NCBI RefSeq assembly: GCF_004348665.1
Contig: NZ_SMKM01000019.1
Span: 1 to 45,714 of the forward strand
Source of the DNA: Actinomadura sp. GC306
Lineage (GTDB): Bacteria; Actinomycetota; Actinomycetes; Streptosporangiales; Streptosporangiaceae
DNA: 45,714 bases
Direction of reading: 5' to 3'
The notes under the pieces were generated by a model. The model searched no databases. It was not told where the DNA came from and saw only the letters and a list, made by a program, of their open reading frames with translations. Below are positions 30,382 to 45,600 of this stretch, in pieces (positions within the stretch are counted from its first letter, which is position 1; the number at the start of each line of letters is the position of its first letter). The position numbers and the translations under genes are program-made.

Positions 30382-30417
30382 TCCATGTGCCGGCGTGCGA
30401 ATTGGGCGGCAACCACA

Positions 30418-30449
30418 GGGGCCCAGGGGCGGCTAGACCCCCGGGCCCC
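30418..30449 (+). terminator. Hairpin closing the tRNA-like block
   Basis: GGGGCCC (30418-30424) with GGGCCCC (30443-30449) and inner GGGG (30426-30429) with CCCC (30438-30441), a symmetric A-C mismatch between, 8-nt loop. No T tract. Confidence 0.65.
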
Positions 30450-30472
30450 GCTCGCGCCGGTCGGTGTCCGGT

Positions 30473-30501
30473 TTGACCGCCGCCGCCGGGATGGGCATCG
30501 T
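30473..30501 (+). promoter_or_regulatory. Candidate promoter of the lytic transglycosylase
   Basis: TTGACC (30473-30478), 17-bp spacer, CATCGT (30496-30501), 7 bases before the ATG at 30509, giving a leaderless mRNA. The -10 is weak. Confidence 0.45.
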
Positions 30502-30508
30502 CGCCTGA

Positions 30509-31426
30509 ATGATGCGGATCTCGATGCGGCGGTGCGGCGCCCTGGCCGCCGCGGCGGTGCTGGCGGTGGCCGGATGCGGCGGAGGCGACGGCGAGGGTGA
30601 GCGGGCGCCCGCCCCGCGAGCGGCGTCGCCGTCCGCCTCTCCGTCGGAGTCACCCTTGCCGGAGCCCAACGGCGAGCTGGCGAAGGACCCCGAGGGCCTC
30701 GCCGCGGACCTGGAGCGGACGCACCAGGCCATGGGGTCCGCCGTCGACCAGTGGCTGCGCGCAGACCCGGCCAGGACCGGGCCGCCCGCCTCGATCGTCC
30801 ACCTCTCCCTGCGCCAGCAGCGGATCTACCGGGCGCTGGCGAAGGACGAGGGGCTCGAAAAGCGGACGAGGAAGCTCCTGCCGGGCGAACTCGCCGGCGC
30901 GGCGCGCGACAACGCGGTCGCCGCCCGCAAGCTCCTGGAGCTGGCCAAGCCGGAGGACGACCTCGGCAAGTTCCGCACCCGGGAGCCGCGCCCCGCGGGC
31001 GAGCTGCTGAAGCACTTCGAGGACGCCGGGAAGCGGTTCGGCCTCGACTGGCAGGTGCTCGCCGCCATCATGCTCGTGGAGACGAAGTACGGCCGGATCA
31101 AGTCGCCGAGCTGGGCCGGGGCGAAGGGCCCCATGCAGTTCCTGCCCTCGACCTGGCGGCAGTACGGGATGGGCGGCGACATACACGACCCGCGCGACGC
31201 GGTCATGGGCGCCGCGAACTACCTGAAGGCGTCCGGGGCGCCGGGCGACTACCGGCGCGCGCTGCACGCCTACAACCCCACCCCGCTCTACGTCGACGCG
31301 GTGCAGAGGCACGCGCGCCAGATGAGGAAGGACGCGCGTGCCTACTACGCCTACTACAACTGGCAGGTCTTCGTTGTGACCAGCCGCGGCGACGTCCGCA
31401 TCACCGGGCCTGCCGCGCGCCGCTGA
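30509..31426 (+). CDS. Lipoprotein lytic murein transglycosylase
   Basis: 305 aa, exported. N-terminal signal peptide with lipobox (LAVAGC, Cys near residue 23), an Ala/Ser/Pro linker, a helical region (about 55-160) and an SLT domain (about 165-275): LAAIMLVETKYGRIKSPSWAGAKGPMQFLPSTW contains the catalytic Glu (VETKYGR) and the GPMQF motif, followed by DPRDAVMGAANYLK and ALHAYNP. Cleaves the MurNAc-GlcNAc bond at the outer membrane face. The start region has ATGs at 30509, 30512 and 30524; 30509 fits a leaderless promoter. Convergent with the ABC permease 9 bases downstream. Confidence 0.92.
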   Translation: MMRISMRRCGALAAAAVLAVAGCGGGDGEGERAPAPRAASPSASPSESPLPEPNGELAKDPEGLAADLERTHQAMGSAVDQWLRADPARTGPPASIVHLSLRQQRIYRALAKDEGLEKRTRKLLPGELAGAARDNAVAARKLLELAKPEDDLGKFRTREPRPAGELLKHFEDAGKRFGLDWQVLAAIMLVETKYGRIKSPSWAGAKGPMQFLPSTWRQYGMGGDIHDPRDAVMGAANYLKASGAPGDYRRALHAYNPTPLYVDAVQRHARQMRKDARAYYAYYNWQVFVVTSRGDVRITGPAARR

Positions 31427-31435
31427 CGGCGCCCG

Positions 31436-32275
31436 TCAGGTGAGGACCCGCTTGGTGAAGGTGCGGGTCGCGGCCCACGTCAGCAGGACCGTCCCGCCGA
31501 CGATGGCGAGCAGGAACGCCCACGCCGGCATGTGCGGGACGTCCGGCGTGAGCGCGCTGCGCAGGCCCTCGCTGACGTACACGAGCGGGTTGAACAGGCT
31601 GGCGACCTGCAGCCAGCGGATGTCGTCCAGCGCCGCCCACGGGTAGTAGACGCAGCCGAGCATGGTCATCGGCAGCAGCACCATCCCGAACAGCACCTGG
31701 ACCTTCTGCGGGTTCATCAGCGTGCCGAGCAGCAGCCCGCCCGAGGCCGACATCAGCGACCCCGCCACCATGACCAGGACCAGCACCGGCCAGTTCGCCA
31801 CGTGGACGCTGGGCGACTCGCCCTCGGCGTGGATGAACAGCACGGCGGGGAACACCAGCAGCCCGCCGATCAGCCCCTGCGCCGCCGCCGCGACGATCTT
31901 CTGGGCGGCCAGCAGCGGGATCGGCACCGGCGCGAGTGCCCGGTCGGTGATGGACTTCTGCCAGTTCAGCTCCATCATGAGCGGGAAGATCACCGCCATC
32001 ATGGCCTGCATGATGATGGACGACCCCACGAGGCCGGGCAGCAGGATCGTGGCGAACGTCGGCCCGCCGGACGCCGCCATCGCGCCGCCGCCGAGCTTCG
32101 GCAGCACGTAGGCGAACACGAAGACGAACATGACCGGCTGCACCAGCACCCGGACGAACGTCGACACGAAGTTCCTGCGCATCACCCGGGCCTCGCGCGC
32201 CATCATCGCGGCGAACGTGCGGGGGAGCGTAGCCCGCGCGGGGGGCGGCGGGGCGAGGACCATGGGCGCGGTCAT
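31436..32275 (-). CDS. ABC-2 type transporter permease (DrrB-like)
   Basis: 279 aa with about six transmembrane helices (for example LVQPVMFVFVFAYVLP, LVLVMVAGSLMSASGGLLLG, FLLAIVGGTVLLTWAA) and the ABC-2 hallmark LMMELNWQKSITDRALAPVPIPLLAAQK. Partner of the ATPase upstream, whose stop overlaps its ATG (ATGA). DrrAB-type exporters remove hydrophobic drugs; the natural substrate is unknown. Last gene of marR-ATPase-permease. Confidence 0.94.
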   Translation of the reverse strand: MTAPMVLAPPPPARATLPRTFAAMMAREARVMRRNFVSTFVRVLVQPVMFVFVFAYVLPKLGGGAMAASGGPTFATILLPGLVGSSIIMQAMMAVIFPLMMELNWQKSITDRALAPVPIPLLAAQKIVAAAAQGLIGGLLVFPAVLFIHAEGESPSVHVANWPVLVLVMVAGSLMSASGGLLLGTLMNPQKVQVLFGMVLLPMTMLGCVYYPWAALDDIRWLQVASLFNPLVYVSEGLRSALTPDVPHMPAWAFLLAIVGGTVLLTWAATRTFTKRVLT

Positions 32276-33240
32276 TCGCGGTAGTCCCTTCCGGTGAGGG
32301 TGAGGAAGACGGTCTCCAGGCTGGGCCGGAGCTGGGTGGCGTCGGTGACGCCCGCGCCGGCGCCGGTGCCGATCGCGACGAGCTCGCCGAGGATGCCCTC
32401 CGGTTCGGCGGCGAACACGCGCGCCTGGCCGTCGTTGATCTCGACCCTGCTGATGCCCTTGCGGTCGGCGAGTGCCCTGATCTTCTCTGGGACGGGCGCG
32501 TCGTAGGTCACGGTGATGATGGTGTCGGCGCCCGCGCCCGCCTTCAGCTGGTCGACCGTCCCGCTGGCGAGGATCTTGCCGTGGTCGACGACCGCGACCC
32601 TGTCGCAGAGGGCCTCGGCCTCCTCCATGTAGTGGGTGGTCAGCACGATGGTCTGCCCGGCGGCCTGGAGACCGCGCAGCACCTCCCACAGATTGGTGCG
32701 CGTCTGCGGATCGAGCCCGGCGGTCGGCTCGTCGAGGAAGAGGACCTCCGGCCCGTGCATCAGGGCGCGGCAGATCATGACGCGCTTGGCCTGCCCGCCC
32801 GAGATCTCGAACGGGTTGCCGCCGCGCTGCTCGGCCAGCCCGAACAGCTCCAGCAGCTCGCCGGCCCGCGCGCGGGCCTCGCGGGCGCCGAGCCCGAAGT
32901 AGCGGCCCCGGAACTCCAGGTTCTCGGCGACGGTCAGGTCGCTGTCGAGGGTGTTGTTCTGCGACACCACCCCGATGCGGCGCTTGATCTCTACGGCGTC
33001 CCGCACGACGTCCCGGCCGAGGACGTGCGCGCTGCCGCCGGTGGGGACGACGAGGGTGGTGAGCATCCCGATCGTGGTGGACTTGCCCGCGCCGTTCGGG
33101 CCGAGCAGCCCGAAGAACTCGCCGCGCGGGACGTCCAGGTCGATGCCCTGGACGGCCGGCACCGCGGGACGCGGCCCGGACGGGGGATAGGTCTTCTCCA
33201 GGCCGGCCGTGCGGACGGCGGCCTCCGAGGGGTCGGTCAT
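32272..33240 (-). CDS. ABC transporter ATP-binding protein (DrrA-like)
   Basis: 322 aa. Walker A GPNGAGKST, Q loop VSQNNTLDSDLT, signature ISGGQ, Walker B VLFLDEPTAGLD, switch TTHYMEEAEALCDR, then the C-terminal regulatory extension of the daunorubicin-resistance group (DUF4162-like, ending LETVFLTLTGRDYRE). Energises the adjacent permease. Overlaps marR upstream and the permease downstream by ATGA, so all three are co-translated. Confidence 0.95.
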   Translation of the reverse strand: MTDPSEAAVRTAGLEKTYPPSGPRPAVPAVQGIDLDVPRGEFFGLLGPNGAGKSTTIGMLTTLVVPTGGSAHVLGRDVVRDAVEIKRRIGVVSQNNTLDSDLTVAENLEFRGRYFGLGAREARARAGELLELFGLAEQRGGNPFEISGGQAKRVMICRALMHGPEVLFLDEPTAGLDPQTRTNLWEVLRGLQAAGQTIVLTTHYMEEAEALCDRVAVVDHGKILASGTVDQLKAGAGADTIITVTYDAPVPEKIRALADRKGISRVEINDGQARVFAAEPEGILGELVAIGTGAGAGVTDATQLRPSLETVFLTLTGRDYRE

Positions 33241-33734
33241 GCGCCGTCTCCCTCCGTTTCCTGTGCGTGGGGATGGTTCTCGAACTTCTCGATCAGGCTG
33301 AGCAGGAACCTGCGGACGGCGGCCTCGTCGCCCTCGTCCACGACGTCGTAGAGCCGCGACAGGTCGCGGCCGATGGGGCCGGACTTCTCGGCGAGCAGCC
33401 GCCGCCCGGAGTCGGTGATGCGCAGCAGCACGCCGCGCCGGTCCCGGTAGGAGCGCTCGCGCCGGACGTGCCCGTTGCGTTCGAGGGTGTCGACCACCGA
33501 GGTGACCGTCGCGGGGGTCACCAGGAGCCGCTTGGCGACCTCGCCGGGGCGCAGGCCGTCCTCCACGATGAGCAGCCGCAGCAGGAAGAACCCCGTGGGG
33601 CTGATCCCGTGCCGCTCGATGATCCGCCACACGACCGGCCCGGACAGCCGGGAGGCGAGCCCGAACAGCCGTCCGATCGGCCACTCCTCCATGGACGGGA
33701 ACGCTTCCAGGTCGTCGAAGCCGAGGTTCTGCAT
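33237..33734 (-). CDS. MarR-family transcriptional regulator
   Basis: 165 aa winged-helix repressor. wHTH around LRPGEVAKRLLVTPATVTSVVDTLERNGHVRRERSYRDRRGVLLRITDSG, the recognition helix followed by the DR-R wing typical of MarR. Probably represses its own operon and is released by a drug-like ligand exported by the ABC pair. ATG at 33734; the promoter and palindromic operators lie immediately upstream, so the mRNA is nearly leaderless. Confidence 0.95.
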   Translation of the reverse strand: MQNLGFDDLEAFPSMEEWPIGRLFGLASRLSGPVVWRIIERHGISPTGFFLLRLLIVEDGLRPGEVAKRLLVTPATVTSVVDTLERNGHVRRERSYRDRRGVLLRITDSGRRLLAEKSGPIGRDLSRLYDVVDEGDEAAVRRFLLSLIEKFENHPHAQETEGDGA

Positions 33735-33744
33735 GGCGATGATG

Positions 33745-36062
<2,318 letters not shown>

Positions 36063-36066
<4 letters not shown>

Positions 36067-36988
36067 GCGCCGTCACCTCGGGCGCGCAGATGCGCAAGAA
36101 CCGGGCCGGCGTGCTCGGCAAGGCGGGGACGCTGATCGAGGCGCTGCCGTGGCTGGAGCGGTTCCACGGCCGGACCGTCGTGATCAAGTACGGCGGGCAC
36201 GCGATGACCGACGAGGCACTGCGGCACTCGTTCGCCGAGGACATCGTGTTCCTGCGCTACGCCGGGCTGAAGCCGGTGATCGTGCACGGCGGCGGCCCGC
36301 AGATCAACGCGGCCCTCGCCCGCAACGGCATCGACTCGACGTTCACCGCGGGGCTGCGGGTGACCACGCCGGAGGCCATGGAGGTCGTCCGGATGGTGCT
36401 GACCGGGCAGGTGCAGCGCGACGTCGTCGGGCTGATCAACCGGCACGGGCCGTTCGCGCTCGGCATGTCCGGCGAGGACGCGAACCTGTTCACCGCCGAG
36501 CGCAAGCACGCCGTGGTGGACGGCGAGCCGGTCGACATCGGCCAGGTCGGCGAGATCGTCGAGGTGGAGGTCGGGGCGGTGCGGGCCCTGCTGGACGACG
36601 GCCGGATCCCGGTGATCTCCAGCATCGCGCGCGGCGACGACGGCGAGGTCTTCAACGTCAACGCCGACACGGCCGCGGCGGCGCTGGCCGTCGCGCTGGA
36701 CGCGACGAAACTCGTCGTGCTGACCGACGTCGAGGGCCTGTACGCGGACTGGCCGGACAGCGACGACGTGATCGACAGCCTCACCACCGATGAGCTGGCG
36801 GTGCTTTTGCCGGACCTGTCGGCGGGGATGGTTCCCAAGATGGAGGCATGCCTGACCGCCGTGCGCGGCGGGGTGCCGCAGGCGCACGTGCTGGACGGCC
36901 GCGTCCCGCACTCGCTGCTGCTGGAGATCTTCACCGACGAAGGGATCGGAACGATGGTGCTGCCCGGCGCCGCCGGAGGGGAGTCCGC

Positions 36989-36992
<4 letters not shown>
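36063..36992 (+). CDS. argB: Acetylglutamate kinase
   Basis: 309 aa amino acid kinase phosphorylating N-acetylglutamate, usually the arginine-inhibited step. Motifs [10 protein letters not shown] (phosphate binding), [38 protein letters not shown] and [22 protein letters not shown]. The N-terminal helix ([13 protein letters not shown]) is the extension seen in arginine-sensitive hexameric enzymes. ATGA overlaps on both sides (argJ, argD). Confidence 0.97.
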
Positions 36993-39617
<2,625 letters not shown>

Positions 39618-39682
39618 GGCCCGCCCGGCCCGGTCCCAGCCAACACCAACCGAACTTCACGCAGACACAGGAGATAAAGATC

Positions 39683-40879
39683 ATGAGCGAGCGCGTCGTC
39701 CTCGCGTACTCCGGGGGCCTGGACACCTCCGTCGCCATCCCGTTCCTCGCCGAGCAGACCGGCGGGGAGGTCATCGCCGTGGCCGTCGACGTCGGCCAGG
39801 GCGGCGAGGACCTCGACACTATCCGCAAGCGGGCCCTCGCGTGCGGCGCGGCCGAGTCCGTCGTCGTGGACGCCAAGGAGGAGTTCGCCGCGGACTTCTG
39901 CGTCCCCGCGATGCAGGCGAACGCCCTCTACATGGACCGCTACCCGCTGGTGTCCGCGCTGTCCCGGCCGCTGATCGTCAAGCACCTGGTGGCGGCGGCC
40001 CGCGAGTTCGGCGGCACCTCCGTCTCGCACGGCTGCACCGGCAAGGGCAACGACCAGGTCCGCTTCGAGGCCGGCCTGTCCGCCCTCAACCCGGACCTGA
40101 AGGTCATCGCGCCCGCCCGCGACTTCGCCTGGACGCGCGACAAGGCGATCGCGTTCGCCGAGGACAAGGGCCTCCCGATCGACGTGTCCGCCAAGTCGCC
40201 GTACTCGATCGACCAGAACCTGTGGGGCCGGGCCGTCGAGACCGGGTTCCTGGAGGACATCTGGAACGGCCCGACCGAGGACGTCTACGACTACACCGCC
40301 GACCCCGCGACCCCGCGGGACGCCGACGAGGTCGTCATCACCTTCGCCGCCGGCGTCCCCGTCGCGCTCGACGGCCGCCCGCTGACCCCGTACCAGATCA
40401 TCGCCGAGCTGAACCGGCGCGCCGGCGCCCAGGGCGTCGGCCGGATCGACATGGTCGAGGACCGGCTCGTCGGCATCAAGAGCCGCGAGGTCTACGAGGC
40501 GCCCGCCGCGATCGTGCTCATCAACGCGCACATGGAGCTGGAGAACGTCACCGTCGAGCGCGACCTCGCCCGCTTCAAGCGGTCCGTCGACCAGCGGTGG
40601 GGCGAGCTCGCCTACGACGGCCTGTGGTTCTCGCCGCTGAAGGACGCGCTGGACGCGTTCATCGCCGACACGCAGAAGCACGTCTCCGGCGAGGTCCGGG
40701 TGACGCTGCACGGCGGCCGCGCCGTCGTCACCGGGCGGCGCAGCGACGCGTCCCTCTACAGCTACGACCTCGCCACCTACGACACCGGCGACACCTTCGA
40801 CCAGAGCCTCGCCAAGGGCTTCGTCGAGCTGTGGAGCCTGCCCACCAAGATCGCCGCCAAGCGCGACCGCGGGGCCTGA
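39683..40879 (+). CDS. argG: Argininosuccinate synthase
   Basis: 398 aa; joins citrulline and aspartate with ATP. PP-loop motif [14 protein letters not shown] at the N-terminus, [25 protein letters not shown] and [23 protein letters not shown] (39669-39674) lies 8 bases before the ATG. The 65-base gap after argR has lower GC than usual and could hold a secondary promoter, though I see no clear boxes. Confidence 0.97.
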   Translation: MSERVVLAYSGGLDTSVAIPFLAEQTGGEVIAVAVDVGQGGEDLDTIRKRALACGAAESVVVDAKEEFAADFCVPAMQANALYMDRYPLVSALSRPLIVKHLVAAAREFGGTSVSHGCTGKGNDQVRFEAGLSALNPDLKVIAPARDFAWTRDKAIAFAEDKGLPIDVSAKSPYSIDQNLWGRAVETGFLEDIWNGPTEDVYDYTADPATPRDADEVVITFAAGVPVALDGRPLTPYQIIAELNRRAGAQGVGRIDMVEDRLVGIKSREVYEAPAAIVLINAHMELENVTVERDLARFKRSVDQRWGELAYDGLWFSPLKDALDAFIADTQKHVSGEVRVTLHGGRAVVTGRRSDASLYSYDLATYDTGDTFDQSLAKGFVELWSLPTKIAAKRDRGA

Positions 40880-40931
40880 CACGCCACGCCCGGCGGCCAG
40901 GCGCCGTACCCTAAGGGACGCCGTGCACCGC

Positions 40932-40959
40932 GTGGGGACGCCGTGCGCGGCGTCCCCAC
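40932..40959 (+). terminator. Hairpin between argG and argH
   Basis: Perfect 12-bp stem GTGGGGACGCCG (40932-40943) with CGGCGTCCCCAC (40948-40959), TGCG loop. An upstream copy of GGGACGCCGTGC (40917-40928) repeats 40935-40946 and could compete for the 3' strand. No T tract; read-through to argH may be partial. Confidence 0.65.
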
Positions 40960-41028
40960 GCCCGCGCGTGCGCGTTCCGGCGTGGTGAGATGGAAGAAGA
41001 GTCCAGCGGTGGGAAGAAGAGGAATCAC

Positions 41029-42447
<1,419 letters not shown>

Positions 42448-42524
42448 GCCGCGCCGGCCCGCACGCGGAGCGTCCAGACCCTGCCCGCACGGCGGCGAGC
42501 CCCCCCGTCCCCAGAGGTGATTCG

Positions 42525-43160
42525 ATGAGCAGAGAGCCGCTGCCCCGCGACTTCTTCGACCGCCCTGTCGAAGAAGTCGCGCCGGCGCTGCTCGGACGCG
42601 TGGTCAGACATCGCACCCCCGAAGGGGACGTCGCGGTCAGGCTCACCGAGGTCGAGGCGTACGCGGGCCCGCTGGACCCGGCCTCCCACGCCTACCGCGG
42701 CAAGACGGCGCGCAACGCCGTGATGTTCGGGCCGCCCGGCCACGCCTACGTCTACTTCACCTACGGCATGCACTACTGCATGAACCTCGTGTGCGGGCCG
42801 GACGGGACGTCCATGGCGGTGCTCCTCCGCGCCGGCGAGGTCGTCGCGGGGGAGGAGACGGCGCGAGCGCGGCGCCTCCGCTCCACCGCCCGCGACCTGG
42901 CCAGAGGGCCGGCCCGCCTCTGCCAGGCGCTCGGTGTCGCCCGCGAGCAGAACGGCCTGGACGTCTGCTCGCCGGAAGGGTCGCTCAGCGTCCACGCCGG
43001 TGAACCCGCCGACGCCTCCCTCATCAGGACGGGGCCGCGCACCGGCGTGACCGGCGCCAAGGACGTCCCGTGGCGCTACTGGATCGACGGCGACCCGACC
43101 GTGTCCCAGTACCGCCGGCACGTCCCCCGGCAGCGAAGGAAGGCCGCCCCCGGTGAGTGA
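42525..43160 (+). CDS. DNA-3-methyladenine glycosylase (AAG/MPG type)
   Basis: 211 aa; base-excision repair enzyme removing alkylated purines. [22 protein letters not shown], the catalytic region [25 protein letters not shown] (catalytic Glu) with [15 protein letters not shown], and [12 protein letters not shown], all typical of the human-AAG-like family. ATG at 42525 with AGAGGTGA upstream. Not related to AlkA or Tag. Overlaps the next gene by 8 bases. Its place between argH and tyrS is common in actinobacteria. Confidence 0.94.
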   Translation: MSREPLPRDFFDRPVEEVAPALLGRVVRHRTPEGDVAVRLTEVEAYAGPLDPASHAYRGKTARNAVMFGPPGHAYVYFTYGMHYCMNLVCGPDGTSMAVLLRAGEVVAGEETARARRLRSTARDLARGPARLCQALGVAREQNGLDVCSPEGSLSVHAGEPADASLIRTGPRTGVTGAKDVPWRYWIDGDPTVSQYRRHVPRQRRKAAPGE

Positions 43161-43623
43161 GAACGCCCCGCAGGCGGCGAGCCCCGGCCGCACACCGCCG
43201 GCGCCGCCCCCGCCACGGCCCAGACGGGCTTTGCTCACCGCGGGCGGCTACGTCGCGTTCGCGATGCTTCTGGCGCTGTTCGTCCTCGACACGAGCGGCT
43301 GGCTGCACCGCACCGAGAAGCTCGGTGACGTCGAACGCCAGCCCGACTCGGTCACCTACGAAGGCCCGCACGGCGCGTCCGGGACCCACTACGTCGGTGT
43401 GCTCCACGAGCGCAGCTTCGTCTTCGGCCGGCATCGCGCCTACCAGCTGTTCGCGGGTCCCGAGCCGGACTTCGGGTACGGGCACTTCATCGACTTCGAC
43501 CACGGCGGCGGCGAACCGCCCGCCATCCGGTCGGCGACCTGGGACGCCGAGGGCGTCCGCGTAACCTTCACCACGGGGCACGAGGTCTTCGTTCCCGCCC
43601 GTGCCTTCGTGGGCTCGCGCTGA
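43153..43623 (+). CDS. Hypothetical single-pass membrane protein
   Basis: 156 aa, not recognised. Pro-rich cytoplasmic N-terminus (about 1-25), one transmembrane helix (about 30-47, [16 protein letters not shown]), and a small extracytoplasmic domain rich in His, Gly and aromatic residues ([32 protein letters not shown]). GTG at 43153 overlaps the glycosylase stop by 8 bases, so it is probably co-translated. Confidence 0.75.
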   Translation: MSENAPQAASPGRTPPAPPPPRPRRALLTAGGYVAFAMLLALFVLDTSGWLHRTEKLGDVERQPDSVTYEGPHGASGTHYVGVLHERSFVFGRHRAYQLFAGPEPDFGYGHFIDFDHGGGEPPAIRSATWDAEGVRVTFTTGHEVFVPARAFVGSR

Positions 43624-43641
43624 ATAACGTTGGCGTGACAC

Positions 43642-43668
43642 GCGCCCACCCGGCACGCTGGTGGGCGC
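43642..43668 (+). terminator. Hairpin upstream of tyrS
   Basis: GCGCCCACC (43642-43650) pairs perfectly with GGTGGGCGC (43660-43668), 9-nt loop, 18 bases after the previous stop. No T tract. Too short for a T-box. Confidence 0.55.
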
Positions 43669-43699
43669 ACCGTATGCGGAAACTGAGACGAGGGAGACC

Positions 43700-44977
43700 G
43701 TGACCGACATCCTGGACGATCTCGCGTGGCGCGGCCTGATCGCGCAGTCCACCGACCTGGACGAACTGCGGGCGCTGCTCGCCGCGGGACCGGTCACGCT
43801 CTATTGCGGGTTCGACCCGACGGCGCCCTCGCTGCACCTCGGCAACCTCATCCAGATCCTCATGCTGCGCCGCTTCCAGCGGGCCGGGCACCGGCCCCTC
43901 GGGCTCGTCGGCGGCGCCACGGGACTGATCGGCGACCCGAGCGGGAAGAGCACTGAACGCGTCTTGAACTCGGCGGACACCGTCGCCGCCTGGGTCGAGC
44001 GGATCCACGGCCAGGTGTCGAGGTTCCTCGACTTCCATGACGGCCCCACGGGCGCCACGATGGTCAGCAACCTCGACTGGACCGGCCCCATGACGGCCAT
44101 CGAGTTCCTGCGCGACATCGGCAAGCACTTCCCGGTGAACCGGATGCTGGCCCGGGAGACGGTCAAGGCCCGCCTCGACAGCACCGGCATGAGCTACACC
44201 GAGTTCAGCTACGTCCTCCTGCAGTCCATGGACTTCCTGGAGCTGTACCGGCGGTACGGGTGCCGGCTGCAGACCGGTGGCAGTGACCAGTGGGGCAACC
44301 TCACCGCCGGCGTCGACCTCATCCGCCGCGTCGAAGGCGCCTCCGCGCACGCGCTCACCACACCGCTGCTCACCAAGGCGGACGGGTCCAAGTTCGGCAA
44401 GACGGCCGGCGGCGAGACGTACTGGCTCGATGCCGAACTGACCTCGCCGTACGCGTTCTACCAGTTCTGGATCAACGCCGACGACCGGGACGTGGAGAAC
44501 TTCCTCAAGGTCTTCAGCTTCCGCTCCCGGGAGGAGATCGAGGACCTGGTCAAGCAGGGCGCCGACCGCCCGGCCGCCCGCGCCCCGCAGCGCGCGCTCG
44601 CGGAGGAGATGACCACGCTCGTCCACGGCGAGGACGAGACCGCCCGCGTCGTCGCGGCGTCCCGGGCCCTGTTCGGGCAGGGCGCCCTGGACGAGCTGGA
44701 CGAGCGGACGCTGCGCGCCGCGCTGGCGGAAGTGCCCCGCACGGAGGTGGCACCGGGCGAACTGCCACCGGTGGTGGACCTCCTGGCGGCGTCCGGCCTG
44801 TGCAAGAGCAAGTCCGAGGCACGTCGCGCCATCGCCCAGGGCGGCGCCTACCTCAACAACGCCAAGGTCGAATCGGAGGACGCCGCGCCGGCCGCCTCCG
44901 ACCTCCTCCACGGCCGCTTCCTCGTCCTGCGGCGCGGGAAGCGCAACGTGGGCGGCGTCGAGGTGACCTCGTCCTGA
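43700..44977 (+). CDS. tyrS: Tyrosine--tRNA ligase
   Basis: 425 aa class I synthetase. HIGH-type motif [49 protein letters not shown]-type [13 protein letters not shown], and a C-terminal S4 RNA-binding domain ([29 protein letters not shown]). GTG at 43700 is favoured by GAGGGAGA just upstream and the family start; an in-frame start at 43661 falls inside the hairpin. Followed by a very strong hairpin and the rRNA operon. Confidence 0.97.
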   Translation: MTDILDDLAWRGLIAQSTDLDELRALLAAGPVTLYCGFDPTAPSLHLGNLIQILMLRRFQRAGHRPLGLVGGATGLIGDPSGKSTERVLNSADTVAAWVERIHGQVSRFLDFHDGPTGATMVSNLDWTGPMTAIEFLRDIGKHFPVNRMLARETVKARLDSTGMSYTEFSYVLLQSMDFLELYRRYGCRLQTGGSDQWGNLTAGVDLIRRVEGASAHALTTPLLTKADGSKFGKTAGGETYWLDAELTSPYAFYQFWINADDRDVENFLKVFSFRSREEIEDLVKQGADRPAARAPQRALAEEMTTLVHGEDETARVVAASRALFGQGALDELDERTLRAALAEVPRTEVAPGELPPVVDLLAASGLCKSKSEARRAIAQGGAYLNNAKVESEDAAPAASDLLHGRFLVLRRGKRNVGGVEVTSS

Positions 44978-44986
44978 ACCGCCCTG

Positions 44987-45021
44987 CGGCCGCCCGTCCG
45001 GATGATCCGGGCGGGCGGCCG
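44987..45021 (+). terminator. tyrS terminator
   Basis: 15-bp stem: CGGCCGCCC (44987-44995) plus GTCCGG, loop ATGAT, CCGGGC plus GGGCGGCCG (45013-45021), with one G-U pair. Isolates tyrS from the rRNA promoters. Confidence 0.85.
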
Positions 45022-45146
45022 TCGTCATTGGGCGGGCAATCTTCGGCAAATACACGTCACAGTGCGGTTACGAGGTCGCATCCCAGGGCATGTTCAGAGT
45101 CTTGAAAGCCGTGATGACCTGGGGTTTCGCACTCGCCGAGGCTGAT

Positions 45147-45175
45147 TTGACGGTCTCGGCGGGCGGATCTAATGT
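45147..45175 (+). promoter_or_regulatory. rRNA operon promoter P1
   Basis: TTGACG (45147-45152), 17-bp spacer, TAATGT (45170-45175), close to the major sigma consensus; start near 45182, about 420 bases before 16S rRNA. Confidence 0.75.
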
Positions 45176-45300
45176 TCTACTCGCCCCAAGGGGAACGAGA
45201 CGCCGAGAGGCGGCCGGCCCGAGGGGAACCCTCTACAACTTGCCAGGTGGAGACGTATCTCCGCGTGGAAAAGGACGTATTGGGCCGAACCATCCCAGAG

Positions 45301-45329
45301 TTGGACGAACGGGATGGATCGGGTAGGCT
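45301..45329 (+). promoter_or_regulatory. rRNA operon promoter P2
   Basis: TTGGAC (45301-45306), 17-bp spacer, TAGGCT (45324-45329); start near 45336. Tandem rRNA promoters are normal in actinobacteria. Confidence 0.65.
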
Positions 45330-45392
45330 GGAGTGGTTGCCCCGGAGCCGGGGTCCGCGGGAGCGGGGTTCGGCGCGGTGGGTGTCCGTTTC

Positions 45393-45404
45393 TTGAGAAC
45401 TCAA
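45393..45404 (+). promoter_or_regulatory. Conserved rRNA leader motif
   Basis: TTGAGAACTCAA, followed by CAGCGTG, a sequence block commonly found upstream of actinomycete 16S genes and thought to belong to the antitermination/processing leader. Confidence 0.55.
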
Positions 45405-45514
45405 CAGCGTGTTAAAAGCCAGTGCCTTTATCGGCTCGACCGGTGTTTTCTGGTCGGGTCGCCCCGTGGCCGCCCCTTCTTTTGTGGGGGTGGTGGGGAT
45501 TTCTTTGAGGCAAG

Positions 45515-45531
45515 AACCCCTTTTGGGGGTT
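45515..45531 (+). promoter_or_regulatory. Small hairpin in the rRNA leader
   Basis: AACCCC (45515-45520) pairs with GGGGTT (45526-45531), 5-nt T-rich loop. Probably part of the pre-16S processing region; the partner of any long RNase III stem lies outside the window. Confidence 0.4.
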
Positions 45532-45600
45532 TATTGCTGGGATTGATTCCGAGGTTTGGCCGGGTCTGGGGTTCGCCCCCTGGACGTGGTCGTTTGGACC

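Noticed and set aside
30005..30412. 135-aa minus-strand frame with AGFEPAS and GVEPALC
   Set aside because: These strings are the usual artefact of translating tRNA T-arms antisense; taken as support for the RNA block instead.
43624..43699. T-box riboswitch before tyrS, or before pheS (23545-23680)
   Set aside because: Both leaders are too short; no specifier loop or antiterminator pattern; only a simple hairpin is seen before tyrS.
45102..45130. Third rRNA promoter starting with TTGAAA at 45102
   Set aside because: No -10-like hexamer at 16-18 bp spacing.
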